DNA of 64,000 nt. It comes from Ariolimax columbianus (taxonomy: Eukaryota > Mollusca > Gastropoda > Stylommatophora > Arionidae). Position numbers and translations under genes: made by a program. A model generated the notes under the pieces. The model made no database searches and had not been told where the DNA came from. It worked only from the letters and a program-made list of their open reading frames with translations. This document shows, in pieces, positions 11,335-22,179 of this stretch. Each line of letters opens with the position of its first letter. Position 1 is the stretch's first letter. The DNA lies in NCBI GenBank assembly GCA_036924085.1, contig JAVGWX010000007.1:104539428-104603427 (forward strand). The letters run 5' to 3'.

Positions 11335-12500
11335 ACCAGTTGAATCACATAGAAATGATCCATATGACAGTAGAGCTGCATGTCGATGCCAAGAATCTGA
11401 GAATTATTAAGAACATGTTCTGGGGACATACTGCAGCTATAGGAATAGATAACACAGTTGGAAACTTCTAGCAGATAGAAAAGGGAGTGAGGCAGGAATG
11501 TCTGATCTGTTCTGTCTGCACAACAAATTTATCTTGTGATCTCTAGAGGCAGTGCCTGGAATATCAATTGGTGGACATAACACAAACAACTTGCGTTACT
11601 CTTATGACACTGTATGGGCAGCAGAGGGAGTCAGATTTACAAGATCTGTCAACATGGTAGTTTTCAAAGTGAAAATAAAGGTCTCAACTTAAACTAAAAG
11701 AAATCAGACGTAGTGGTGGTAACATGAGAAGTAATGGTGGTAACATGAGAAGTAATGGTGGTAACATCAGAAGTAATGGTGGTAACATCAGAAGTAATGG
11801 TGGTAACATCAGAAGTAATGGTGGTAAGTAAGATACACAAATCTCTCAAATGTTGTATTATGGTGAACAAGACAGACCTAAAACAAGTACCACCCACATC
11901 AGATCTGATGAGAGATGCACTTATGAAATAAAGAATAGAATAGCCAAGGCAGAATCAAGTCTTCTAGAGTATGAGGGGAATCTTGTGCAATAAAACCCTA
12001 TCACTGGATTTAAGGAAGAGAGTTCTTGGAGGATATGTAGAACCAGTACTGACATATTAATAGCAGTGAGTCATGGACAATCAGCAGGCAAGTACAAGGA
12101 TCATTAGAGGTGATGGAAATGTGGTTTTACAGAAGACTAGAATATTCCATGGACTGCAAGAAAACATGGTTCTTGATGAGGCAGAAACATAACGACAGCG
12201 CTTGGTAAAAATCAGGACACGGCAGTCATCATTTTTCTGACATGTCATGAGAGGAGGCGGATTTGAAGCACACAGTGACACTGTGCAGGGAAGAGGGACA
12301 TAGAGAGGCAAAGAGAGAAAATATTGGACAGCTTGATGGCATGGGAGACAATCAACGATGGAAATGTTAAAGACACATTGTAAGAGAAAATGGTCTGCCA
12401 ACGCCAACCAGTAGGATACTTGATGATGACTGGACCATTAATAAGTAGTACAAAAAGATGTGACGAATTATCAAGAGCAAATAACATTAAACGTCACCAA
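11335..12500 (+). pseudogene. LINE remnant, RT palm to C-terminus
   Basis: Plus-strand fragments read as a non-LTR reverse transcriptase: FDQLNHIEMIHM, AKNLRIIKNMFW, QIEKGVRQECL (equivalent to RGVRQGC), the degraded xDD strand LRYSYDT, LNLN*KKSDVVVV, then after a tandem repeat LDLRKRVLGGYVEPVLTY and IRTRQSSFF*HVMR (equivalent to KRQATFFGHVMR). This family is distinct from the CR1-like, I-like and RTE-like copies. Many stops are present. The endonuclease domain is missing upstream, where the mariner ends at 11255, so the copy may be 5'-truncated. Confidence 0.75.
11699..11828. repeat. 21-bp tandem repeat born in RT coding sequence, six copies
   Basis: The unit GGTGGTAACATCAGAAGTAAT recurs. 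It encodes a repeated VMVVTSE, which corresponds to the single KVMVxTK strand of the LINE reverse transcriptase at this position. So the array amplified a piece of the coding sequence. Confidence 0.85.
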
Positions 12501-12540
12501 TGAGAGAAAAGAAATCCGATAAAGTATCTACACAAAGAAA

Positions 12541-12690
12541 GTCAGTTTGTTTCATAGTAGTTGCACTACAGCCAGGGGAATGAAGTTGTTAGAGACTTCA
12601 GTATACTGAGTCAAGGTTTGTTTCATAGTAATTATACTACTGTCTGGGAATGAAGTTGGTAGAGACTTCAGTATACTAAGTCACAGCTTG
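12541..12690. repeat. Tandem duplication of about 75 bp
   Basis: Two diverged copies share GTTTGTTTCATAGTA and GAGACTTCAGTATACT. The rest of 12501-13211 holds no recognised feature and would be intron of the gene ending at 13352. Confidence 0.75.
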
Positions 12691-13211
12691 TATAAACTAG
12701 GGTGGCCAATTCCTTTCTTCGCTGCCTTTACACTTACCTAGTTATATGCCAGGTACACATTTACAACTGGGTGAACTGGAGCATACTGATAGAGGGATTT
12801 GTACTCCTGTACCTTTGACATTAAAAGCGAGTGTTCTACCACTATGTTTATCATATGCCTCAAAGTATCTAGACAGTTTTAAAAAACCTACAATACAGGA
12901 ATTACAAAATTTGAAAAATACACAATTGACAAAGAGCTAATGCAACCATATTGCAGTGGACACCATTTTGTGTAACATCTGAGCATCAACTGTATCTTGT
13001 GTGCAGTTCATGACATGATCTGAACTTGCCTCATATAAAGCACTTTACATTCTAGAAATCTATGAATAGAAAGTCACAGCTTAGCAGCAGGATAGAACCA
13101 GAAGTGATAGACCGAGTCAGGGATATCAAAGCAAATACTCACTGCTTGTTTTGTTGTTGAGTAGAAGTAAATTTGATTGGTCAATTGCATCATGTACTTG
13201 TTTGTTGACAG

Positions 13212-13352
13212 AGAGATGATGGCCTACTGGTATGGCAGAAGTCATCAAGTGATGTTATTCTATACCGAGCAGCTGTTGCTTTAACTGTTGTTGCTACCAT
13301 CTTCACTGTTAGTGGCTTATGGCGGTTGATCAGCCCGCCCAAAAACAACTAG
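13212..13352 (+). CDS. Terminal exon of a cytochrome c oxidase subunit 7A-type protein
   Basis: A splice acceptor (TTTGTTGACAG) is followed by 46 codons and TAG. The peptide starts RDDGLLVWQKSSSDVILYRA, then a hydrophobic stretch AVALTVVATIFTVSGLW, and ends SPPKNN. This matches the C-terminal half of COX7A-family subunits: a short D-G-(L/V)-P-V-like segment, then D-x-(I/L)-L-Y-R, one transmembrane helix and a short basic PKK-like tail. Family members are small single-span proteins of the inner mitochondrial membrane that sit at the edge of complex IV and help dimer or supercomplex formation; the COX7A2L branch is not excluded. The phase is 0. The upstream exons (presequence and the VPE(K/L)QK region) were not found between 1 and 13211. 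The exon is clean, with no stop or frameshift. Confidence 0.72.
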   Translation, partial: RDDGLLVWQKSSSDVILYRAAVALTVVATIFTVSGLWRLISPPKNN

Positions 13353-13545
13353 TCTGTTTGACACATCTCAGAAGTTCATTTGAAGTGAAATAGTCTAGTT
13401 TTTATAGAGATTGATGTCCAGTATTTGTTGGATATAAGTGAATGTTTGCAATGTGATGCAGAAAATAATTGATCAGGTGTGTACCAGCCAAGTTAGCTTA
13501 TCTCCTGTAGCACATATGAATAAAGTAAACAGAGACTTGTATTTT
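13353..13545 (+). other. Probable 3' UTR of the COX7A-type gene
   Basis: Non-coding sequence follows the stop. AATAAA at 13519-13524 is followed by a T/GT-rich stretch (TTTTGTTGTTG), the usual arrangement for cleavage and polyadenylation about 15-25 bases later. Confidence 0.55.
13519..13524 (+). promoter_or_regulatory. Polyadenylation signal AATAAA
   Basis: It lies 167 bases after the COX7A-type stop codon on the same strand, with a GT-rich element just downstream. Confidence 0.6.
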
Positions 13546-13952
13546 GTTGTTGAAAGTTTCTAAGTTCTATTGTGGCATTGGTAGGAGCATTGCTTTAATA
13601 CAAAACTGAAAGTGTTTGCTTGTCACAAAATGTGGAAGTGTTTATTTATTTATGTCACAAAATGTTGAAATGTGTTTGTCAATTCTTCTTCTCAGTTCAT
13701 TCTTAGTTTGAGGTCCCAGTTTCTCACCCTTGTTTGTAATGCTGTTTTATCTTTGAACAGCTTTAGCAGAAGCACTTGTAGAGTCAAAACCTTTTATTAA
13801 GTGCTGACAATTTTTTAATTCAAATTGTAGAAGCAGCCACCAGAGGCAAAAGCACACTGGACTTAGTTTTTACTACACAGGAAAATATGATTGAAAACGT
13901 TACCGTTGAACTGTTTGGCGCAAGTGACCATCAAATCATCCATTGAGATCTT

Positions 13953-14896
13953 TGTAACAGACCCCACTGTTTGCCCTGGCCGTTATTCTAACTTAGAACA
14001 TTCTCACACTCATCCACATCATGACCACACACTTCAAATAATATAGCACACATCAGATGGCATATTTATTACATAATATTCATATCATAAAAATGAGTAG
14101 TGGAATTACAAACACAATTCAATACATATCATCTTAACTAATTATTCCTATGTTATATATATAAGTTAATATAAATATTACATAAAGCGGAAATTTTAAG
14201 CATAAGCTATTGATGGAATTCCCAACTATCTAAACACAGTTCTATTGCCTTGCAATTACATCACACACACCTCGCCGTAACTGCGTCCTCAACACACCTT
14301 ATCAAATACTCTTCCTCACTCAAATCCCCTCAGGCGGGCGATCTGGACATACCTCGTTCACATTGTGTCCTGCTTACAACACAACGTTCAGATTATCACT
14401 TAATACAAAACTCACACACCTACTTGAGCGATCCTGTTCTATCACTAACATTCGTACAACAGTCTATCAATCACTCCTCTATCCAAGTCGGTGAGTTAAA
14501 TATACTATCTAAATTCAGTCTCTCTCTCTCTCTCTCGCTCTCATCTCTCTATATACAATCAAGCAAAGTCAGAGTTTGACCAATGGATCTCAGGGGATGG
14601 CTATATTCAGTCTTATTGGAACGAAACACTTTGTACACCTGTCACTCATTCTCTCGCAGCAAGCCCCGCTGCCAATCCGTCTGTCAATCATTCTCTTCCT
14701 ACCCAAATCGGAAGGCCTGTGGTCAGCTCCTACCTGTCCACATTCTTTGCCCCAACTCTGTTCTCCTTTGTTGAGACGGTGAGTGACCTTGACACGCATT
14801 CAGGTAGCTTTAAGCTTTAACATGTTCAGGTACCTTTGTTATCAGCAACCACATCACCCCTGTCCTAAACTCTCTGCCCTGGCGGGAACTGTTACA
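13953..14896 (-). mobile_element. Solo LTR L2, 944 bp
   Basis: The block splits copy B between the endonuclease end and the linker. Its termini are perfect 8-bp inverted repeats, TGTAACAG at 13953 and CTGTTACA ending at 14896, typical of LTR ends. Flanks ATCTT (13948-13952) and ATCTA (14896-14900, if the end is taken one base earlier) suggest a 5-bp duplication with one mismatch. Read on the minus strand it has a TATA-like TGTATATAG about 345 bp in (near 14553) and AATAAA near 14075 followed by GT-rich sequence, as expected for promoter and poly(A) site of an LTR. There is no coding sequence. About 370 bp of a relative lie at 60120-60487. Confidence 0.65.
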
Positions 14897-16806
14897 TCTA
14901 ATTGTAGGGAAAGAAGTAAACATAAACATGTGAACATACGACTACTCTAAGGCAGATGTTAGAAGATAAAAGAGGCAGCAAGCCATATAATCTGGAAAAA
15001 TATTGTAGGAGGAACAGATGTTGAACAAGAGTGGGAGAGTTTTAAAACAGTTCTAGAAAAGCTAAAAGAGGAATGTGTTCTATGTAGGGAGGTAAATCCC
15101 TAGCGTAAAAAGTGCATAACTAGATTTGTAGTTAAATGTAGAAAAACTAAAAATAAAGCATGGAAAAAAATATATAGAGGCAGATAAATCAAAAATATAA
15201 ATATTTGGACAAGCACAACATAGCTCAGAAAGTGAATAAAACAGCAGAAATAGACTTTGAAAAAAAAAATGCTCAGAGGATCTAGATAGTAAAAGCTTCT
15301 TTTCTTATGTTAGAAATTAACAAAGAATGAAAGACAAAGTAAGCTCTTTCATAGACAGTACAGGGAAAATAATAAGTGAGAATAGGGAGGCAGCTAATCT
15401 ACTCAATCAGTACTTTGCCACAGTCTACACAGAAGAGGATTGCTCCAAGTCCCAGAGCCTAACTAGCAAAAACCATTGGCTATATTATGTTCTCAATCAC
15501 TTGCAAAAGGGATTGTTCCACGGGATTGGAAAGATGCAGGAGTGATCAAAAAGGGCAAAAAATCAGACACAACAAATTATAGACCGGTGAGTTTAACGAG
15601 CATAGTCTGTAAATTGTTAGTCAATAATCAAAGAAAACATTGTAATGCATTTAGACAAGTTTAATCTAATCAGAAATAGCCAGCATGGGTTTACTAGAGG
15701 GAGATCGTGCTTAACAAATCTATTAGAATTCATGGAGGAGGTTACTAAAATGATAGATAAAGGGGAGCCAGTGGATGTTATTTATTTAAATTTTGCAAAG
15801 GCCTTTGATAGAGTACTTCATCAAAGATTATTTCGAAAGTTAAAATCACATGGAATAGGTGGGGACGTTGCCAAATAGATTGAAAACTGGTTAACGAGAA
15901 GAAGGCAGAGGGTGGGCATAAATAAGGAGTGCTCGAGTGGTGTGGAGTGCCACTGGGCTCGGTTTTGAGACCAATTTTGTTCTTGATATATATAAACGAT
16001 TTGGACATTGATATGGGATCCAGGATTGGAAAATTTGCTGATGACACAAAACTATGCAGTAGTGTCTCATCTAAAGCAGAAGTGGATATATTGAGGTCGG
16101 ATTAAGATAAAATTCGAGAATGGTCTGTAATCTGGCAAATGGAGTTTAATGTAGATAAATGTACAGTCATCCACATGGGTAGATCCAATATGGAACAAAA
16201 TTACAGAATGGGAGAGAACAGTATTAGAAAGATAGATAAGGAAAGTGACCTAGGGGTTATAATAGATCATACAGGTAAGGTGAGTGAGCAAGTTCAGGTA
16301 GCAGTGAAAACGGCAAATGCAATGTTAGGTATGATAAATAGAAATATTAAACATAGGAGCAAGGAAGTGATAGTCAAACTGTATAAAATATTTGTTAGAC
16401 CTAGATTGGAGTACTGTGTACAGGTGTGGAGTCCTTATCATAGAGGGGATATAAACATACTGGAATGGATACAAAGAAGAGCGACACAGCTGATAGTGGG
16501 ATTTCAGAAATAGAATTATGAGAAAAGATTACGAAAAACTGGCCTACAGTGCCTAGAAGAGAATAATTCGAGGTGACTTAATACAGGTTTATAAGATTAT
16601 CACAAGTTTTTCAAAATACAGCCACCCCCAAGAACAAGAGGGCACAGCTACAAATTAACTAAAGAGAGGTCCAGATTAGATAAATATTTATTTAGTCAGA
16701 GAGTTGTGAATGCTCTGAATGCATTGCCACCGGAGGTAGGGACAATTAATGCATTTAAGAATAAATTGGATGCGCATAGCTTTTAGAGCAAGGTAATGTA
16801 AATGAA

Positions 16807-16846
16807 ACTGGTTGTATACAGACTCTGCAGAGTCTTCTAAACCAGT
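16807..16846 (+). other. 3'-terminal hairpin of the CR1-like LINE
   Basis: Forty bases form a near-perfect palindrome: arms ACTGGTT/AACCAGT around the perfect 16-bp palindrome AGACTCTGCAGAGTCT. Related hairpins occur at 30315-30352, 36778-36814 and 48750-48789, always at the 3' end of copies of this family. It is probably the RNA structure that the element's reverse transcriptase recognises. Confidence 0.75.
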
Positions 16847-16860
16847 ATAAAGAGTATGTC

Positions 16861-17439
16861 TCACAAGATAATATTGTTCAATCTCTTCCTGTGTGAACAT
16901 GCAGCTTCATAGGCTGTGTTCCATGGTCATGGTACGCGGACACCTGGCATCTGTCTTGATTCTCATTTTGTTGTAAAGATGACCCTTGAACCTATCATCT
17001 GAAAATGATGACTTTCTCAAATGACAGTCTGGCACATGACTGAAAACTACACCTCTCCACGACGTCTAATGACGCAAGTGGATAGAAGATGATGATAATG
17101 ATTATAACTTGCTCTTCTCTAGTTCAATCACAGTAGGTTTCTTGATGGAATTGGGGGCGTTGATGATCAGTCCATTTTCCCAAAGCTGGCTTTAATCATG
17201 GTCTTTATTTATGTCAGTGTGGAAATGTGTGTCACTTCATATGGTGATGTCACTTCACTTCATATGGTAACAGTCCTTTGAGTCGTTGAGATGCCGAAGG
17301 AGCTTACATGTCTCTGTGATCCCAGCGGCTAAGCCAATGGAAGCGAAAGCTGGATAGGTTATGGGGAAGGAAATAGACTGAACACGGAAATTCACCGAGA
17401 GTATAACAAGTACCACTAATGAAAAAAACACTAGAAAAT
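16861..17439. other. Unassigned spacer
   Basis: No coding domain was recognised. It may contain diverged LINE 3' sequence downstream of copy B. Confidence 0.4.
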
Positions 17440-17880
17440 ATGCCAATCGTCAGAACAGATATTAAACGTCTCAAAGATGAAAAGCATGGCTTACACAAAC
17501 ACAACGGGTGATATCAAGCTACAGGGGAAATCTTTACAAAATGTCGAACACTACACATACTGGGAAGCAAAATGACAAGATGGAGATGTCACGAAAGAAA
17601 TTTCCACTAGAATTGCTTTGGCCTCATGCGCCTTTAAAATTAATAAACACATAATACAGTTTTTGCTGCTGTTCTAGATATTTCTCGCTTAGCAGCCTTA
17701 AATTAAATATCTGTTCTGTAGTGATTCTTCCCTGTCTGAACCCTGCTTGCTCTTCGGCAATGATGTTCTCTGAAGGGGTTTCAATCGGATTAATCTTGCT
17801 AGGGTGGCTGATGAGGCTTATTGTTCTATAATTTTGGCACAGCTTTAGGTTTCCAGACTAAGAAACAATACAAAGACACT
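17440..17880. pseudogene. LINE RT fragments in head-to-head inversion
   Basis: At 17480-17637 the plus strand reads a late RT segment (TNTTGDIKLQGKSLQNVEHYTY, then VTKEISTRIALASC). At 17638-17880 the minus strand reads an earlier RT segment (QNYRTISLISHPSK, EEQAGFRQGRITTEQIFNLR, YLEQQQKLYYVFINF). Both belong to the same type of element, so one half is inverted. The order (3' part sense, then 5' part antisense) is the reverse of what twin-primed integration gives. So a later inversion or two independent insertions is likelier. Confidence 0.6.
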
Positions 17881-17924
17881 CTAAAAGTTTCTTTGAAAAG
17901 TTTCTCCATTTATGTTTTTGACTG

Positions 17925-18152
17925 GGAGCTGCTTGCTCCGAACCGCTCAGCCTGGCACACTGCCGTCACGTATGGTGCTTTTCACCGCTGAGCTGAGGAC
18001 CATCACGGAGGCGCAGGAAAAGTGAGCTGCTCAAAAGGAAAGAATGCAAGACTGTCCAACTAAAAATACTGTTCATGTATGCCTTACGTGCGGTAGAGTT
18101 TGTCACTCTCAATTCTGACTGTACAGTCATATGCTGTCACATCTGAATAAAC
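17925..18152 (+). pseudogene. LINE C-terminal fragment with zinc-knuckle motif
   Basis: The plus strand reads DWELLAPNRSAWHTAVTYGA and, after a stop, VCLTCGRVCHSQF*LYSHMLSH. This is the C-terminal CxxC...H...H tail typical of several LINE families (compare CTICGRDCHLRIGLYIH in the element at 40058-44969). It ends where the SINE begins. Confidence 0.65.
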
Positions 18153-18408
18153 ATGGGGACGACGTGGGCTAGTGATTGAGTGACACGGCCCACAACAAGA
18201 AGGTGCTGGGTTCGATCCCCATCACAATACCGGCCGTTACCTTGGGGAAGCAAACCCTTAGAAAATACAGGAGGGAGCAGACCCTTACATAAAATGCATG
18301 CTAAAGTCAGATGCACTGGGCCGACAGGAGCGAAATAAAAACCACAGTTCAACGCATACCATCTTGAGGATTAGAGAAATACGGCGAACGAAAAAAAATA
18401 AAAATCCT
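18153..18408 (+). mobile_element. tRNA-derived SINE, copy S1
   Basis: The head resembles a tRNA gene with A-box-like TGGGCTAGTGATTGAG and an intact B box GGTTCGATCCC at 18209-18219, the internal pol III promoter. A body of about 160 bp follows, including AGTCAGATGCACTGGGC, and it ends in CGGCGAACG plus an A-rich tail. Copies S2 (36511-36767) and S3 (39306-39556) share the whole structure. Such elements are non-coding and are mobilised by a LINE enzyme in trans. Confidence 0.88.
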
Positions 18409-18489
18409 AATAAACATGTCGGGCGCTGTCGCCATCTTCGCTTGCTATGGGCAACTAACCAGCTAACTTACGAAACTAACTAAGCAACT

Positions 18490-18815
18490 AACTTACGGAA
18501 CTAACTAAGCAACTAACGAAGGATAATGTGTCAGGACATGGTGAGGAATGGAGCAAACATCCACTGGAACAACAAATTAAGAGAAGAAAATGGGGCTATA
18601 TAGGGCATACACTGTGGAAGGCACAGTCCAGCATAGCCTGACAAGCTCTTATATAGAATCATCAAAGAGAGAGGTAGACCAAACAATACAAAGGAAATGT
18701 GAGAAGGAACTAAGATTACACCTTGAGAAAGTCGGAAAGAGCAGCCCTGTAACATGCATGCTGATGGATGTTGTCAATGGCCTCTGTACTGAGATGAGCG
18801 ACGAACTTTGATTGA
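18490..18815 (+). pseudogene. LINE RT C-terminal remnant
   Basis: Fragments EWSKHPLEQQIKRRKWGYIGHTLW, a basic KRGRxxTKQYKGN-like stretch and a terminal MASVLR block match the C-terminus of RTE- or Jockey-type RTs (IRRRRWRWIGHTLRK...). Stops interrupt the frame. It ends near ATTGATTGATATGG, perhaps a short simple tail. Confidence 0.6.
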
Positions 18816-19619
18816 TTGATATGGTGACATGTCACATTTTCAGAGAATGCTTTGTTTCACTATCACAATGACATGTTCCATTTTTAAAGTCTGATCACAG
18901 TCACGACTCTGGTATTCATTCCACATCCAGAATAAAAATAATTCAGTGAATTTTTTTAAAACCTGACCATATTTATTTCATCACAGAATATAAGCAAATA
19001 ATTTTGAGCTGTAGGAATGCTTACTAAAGCAGAAAAATGGGCAAACAATTCAGAAGAATAATGAAAAATATTAATCCAAGATTTGAACACAGAACTATTC
19101 AGGCAGGGATGCTGAAGAACATCAATAGTTATAGAAGAGCACGATTGCTCACTGAATTTTGAAGTTGATACAAATAAAGGAAAAGGTCAATAAAATAGCA
19201 AAATAAAATTGAAAAACAAAACAGAAATAGCCAAAAGATTATTTTTAATATCTAAACCTGAAATAGAAAAATTGATATGGGACGGTCGAGTAAAGGTGAG
19301 AGCGCATTATCTAGCATCTTCAACATAATATACAGGGTATGGATACTGGTACAGGGTATGGATACTGGTACAGGGTATGGATACTGGTGGTTGCTGCAGC
19401 TCGCTGTTGTACCCATTCGATTATATTAGGTGGCCTTGACCCACATTTGATTTCATTCTTGAAATCCGGAGCTGATTCGCTGGCTGCAGAGTTGTCGTTT
19501 AACAGATGGTGTTTGAGAGGTTTCAGTACGTCTCCTACGAGTATATATCTCATGTTTACCACGTCTCATATTTACCACATTGGAGTGGGCCTACGGTGTC
19601 TTTTCATCTCTGGTTATGT
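18816..19619. other. Spacer with a small tandem repeat
   Basis: AT-rich sequence without recognised genes. At 19327-19388 a 19-bp word, TACAGGGTATGGATACTGG, is repeated three times. Confidence 0.5.
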
Positions 19620-20268
19620 CTAACATAGGAGAAAAAAAACTTTTTCTATCAGATTTGATATTTTCAGCAAGTTTTTTTTTTTTAAAGTCAATCTTTACAG
19701 ATCTATTTACTTGATAAGATTTATTTGTAATTCCAAATATTTTAAATGTTTCATTAGACTTTCCATCATCTACATATTTTTTCCAAATTTATTCTTAGCT
19801 CTTCTACACTTAACCACGGATCGAGTTATCCATTTTTTCCTTTTGGGGTTCAATCTCCGACTTGGAACAAATTCATTTTTCAGGTGATCAAGTATAGACT
19901 TGAATTTATACCAATCTTTCTGCACATCTACGCCAGTGAAAATATATATCCATACTATGTGGCTTGCTGCAACTATGAACACCTGTAGAGTGCAACTGTC
20001 CTAGAGTAGCTGTAAGTTAGTGGACATATTCTATCATCTTTCATAGCTACAAGATCCCAACGGCCAATTTGATGGTCACTTGAGCCGAATAGTTCACCAA
20101 CTGTAACATTTGCAATCATATTTTTCTCTTCAGAAAATATTAAGTCCAGTGTATTTCTGCCTCTAGTACAGCATGTTGAAATAAAAATATTTTTAGCTAT
20201 GCATTTACAAATGGATGGGATTCCACACGTGCTTCCATCTTCCTCCAATTGTCGACCATATGCCATTT
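19620..20268 (-). pseudogene. CR1-like LINE remnant, copy C (endonuclease C-terminus)
   Basis: The minus strand reads AKNIFISTCCTRGRNTLDLIF, ANVTVGELFGSSDHQIGRWDL (with the D-H endonuclease end), ASHIVWIYIFTGVDVQKDW and KKWITRSVVKCRRAKNK. This is the same region as 13829-15180 of copy B, without the LTR. RT domains are absent, so this is a piece of the element's middle. Confidence 0.72.
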
Positions 20269-20269
20269 A

Positions 20270-20600
20270 ATAAGCAGAACGTACCATCACAGTCAGTTTG
20301 CAACAAACAAGCTCCATATTATATCCTACAACCTGGAATCGTAAACAATTTAATGATAAGCTTAGAAAACGTTAGCTATGACGTCATCGGACTATTGGAA
20401 ACTCGCGCCCATTTCGAGTCTTATTGCATTTGGCGAGAAAATCGCGACGAAATCTATATAGGCGCAGGAGACGGCCAATACCACAATGGAAGTGTCAGCT
20501 TCGTCATTACTAGCCAGCATGTCAAAACGTCATATCTGTAAACATAGTCCCCTCACGTCTTGCAACATTGACAATACATGTTCAAGGTAGGAAGAAGTCA
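20270..20600 (+). pseudogene. LINE endonuclease N-terminal fragment
   Basis: The plus strand is open for about 108 codons and reads YDVIGLLETRAHFESYCIWR, then IGAGDGQYHNGSVSFVIT. The E-T-R triad and the GxGDGxxxxGxxxF pattern are typical of APE-type endonucleases of RTE-like LINEs. The RT part is not present. Confidence 0.6.
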
Positions 20601-20669
20601 CTTCCCATTATCCAGTGTTATTGCTTATCAGCTGTTGTGATTTCAAGTTCTGCATCTGACCTTCACAAC

Positions 20670-20835
20670 TAATGTATCACTTCAAGTTGTATATTTCACC
20701 TTCACAACTAAGGTATCACTTCAAGTTGTATATCTCACCTTCACAACTAAGGTATCACTTCAAGTTGTATATTTCACCTTCACAACTAAGGTATCACTTC
20801 AAGTTGTATATTTCACCTTCACAACTAAGGTATCA
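20670..20835. repeat. Minisatellite, 39-bp unit, about four copies
   Basis: The unit contains ACTTCAAGTTGTATATTTCA and CACAACTAAGGTATC. Copies are nearly identical and recently expanded. The 39-bp length keeps one frame open (YHFKLYISPSQLR repeated), with no sign of selection. Confidence 0.88.
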
Positions 20836-21131
20836 TCCGTGGAACCTAGGAGCAGTCAGATTTCTTCATTCTGGATACTTTCATGCTGTGAGGATCAGGT
20901 AATGGTAGGGATGGAAAAGCAGTTACTGTCCCTGGTTAGCAGCTGCCATTGCTCTGAGTAGTGCCAGACCTGACTTACATTGCTGTATAATCTGATATTC
21001 AGGCATGATTGAGCAACATCATTTAAACAAAAATCTGAATATCAAGAACACAAAAAATCATGGTCACATGCAAGAAATATCATTCTCCAGCATATATCAT
21101 GAACATGTAAAAAGTAACAACTGTATCCATA

Positions 21132-22122
21132 TGTAACAGTTGTGTGTATTAGTTAGGAGTATATAAGAGGACAACCGACTAGGAAAAGCATAGATGGTAG
21201 AAACAACTGTTTATTCTCCCAAAGTTTGGGAGAACTAGGATAAAAACAAGGACAGTTAATGTGGCTGTGAGTTGAGAAAGCGAGAGCCAGCGTGGTTACT
21301 AGTTGAACACCCCTTTGTGTTTAAGCGACCAAAAATAGTACGCTGGGTCATCACTAGGACGGGGGGTGTGGGTGGGTGGGGGGGGGGGGGGGTCAAAGAC
21401 GATTGACATATGTTCGATCAGCTCAGAGCGGACATCGTAGTTGAAGGGGTGAAAAGAGGGCCATAAAAGACAGGGCAAAGTAGATTTGAGGGGTACAATA
21501 TCGAGAGCAGATTTAGAAAGCTGGCTCACTATACTCTAGGGGCATTGCTTTTGTGCCTTTTGTAGTGAAATGAATTTGGCCATTTTATGACCAAAGAGAG
21601 AAAATATCTATAGTCTTCACAATGAACGCTTTGGTCTGTGAAGATGAAAGATAAGAGAGAACGTACACATGCAGATGTAAAGTAATATGCACCTTAAGAC
21701 TCCTCAGGGAGTACACGCATGAACATCGTGAGAAGCTGTCATTAGATGACGCAGAACCGGCGACCATCAGCACCATCTGCCAGGATGGGCACACAAGATT
21801 CCAGACAAGAGAGTATTTAAGTAGATAGGACACGATTTGTATAGTGTTTCATGTGTATATTAGATTAGACCACAGAACTGGGTTTGATAGTTTCAGGGAC
21901 TCCATCTAGTTCATACTAATATTCCCTGAGTTAGATAGATTCATAATTGTTTAGTAAGTTAGGTTAGGTTTTTATCAATGTGTAACAATTACTCTTTTTG
22001 TAATAAATAAATATCTAATTTTATGTTTAACGGAGGTTGTAGTACTTGACTATGAGGAAGTCTTACGTCCAGTGTTCAATGTTGTACACGCTAGCTCACA
22101 ATCCAAAAGAAGCCCTGCTACA
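21132..22122 (+). mobile_element. Candidate solo LTR L3
   Basis: The block starts TGTAACAGTTGTGTG and ends CCTGCTACA. It has TATATAAG near 21159 and AATAAATAAA near 22002, a promoter and poly(A) layout. No target duplication is clear and the TATA is much nearer the 5' end than in L1, L2 and L4, so the borders are tentative. A G-rich tract at 21361-21392 could fold as a quadruplex. Confidence 0.3.
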
Positions 22123-22179
22123 TATTTCTGTTAATGGTCCACTTGACCAGGACACAAGTAGCTCTTCTAAACATATAGC

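Larger units (their letters stand above)
13829..16860 (+). pseudogene. CR1-like LINE remnant, copy B, with 3' end
   Basis: The endonuclease C-terminus is visible at 13829-13945 (TLDLVFTTQENMIENVTVE, then GASDHQI with the catalytic D-H pair). After a 944-bp insertion (13953-14896) the copy resumes at about 14930. A basic linker, ASHIIWKN-like to KWITRFxVKCRK, precedes RT blocks: NYRPVSLTSIVCKLL (15560-15630), NSQHGFTRGRSCLTNL (15670-15720), NFAKAFDRV (15790), FADDTKLC (16030) and VQVWSPYHRGDINILEWIQRRAT (16410-16490). Stops and frameshifts abound. The 3' region ends with a 40-bp hairpin (16807-16846). It is the most complete CR1-like copy here and served as my reference for the others. Confidence 0.8.

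Noticed and set aside
18153..18230. A tRNA gene
   Set aside because: The A and B boxes are there, but the sequence lacks a consistent acceptor stem and anticodon arm and continues into a repeated body; it is a SINE head.
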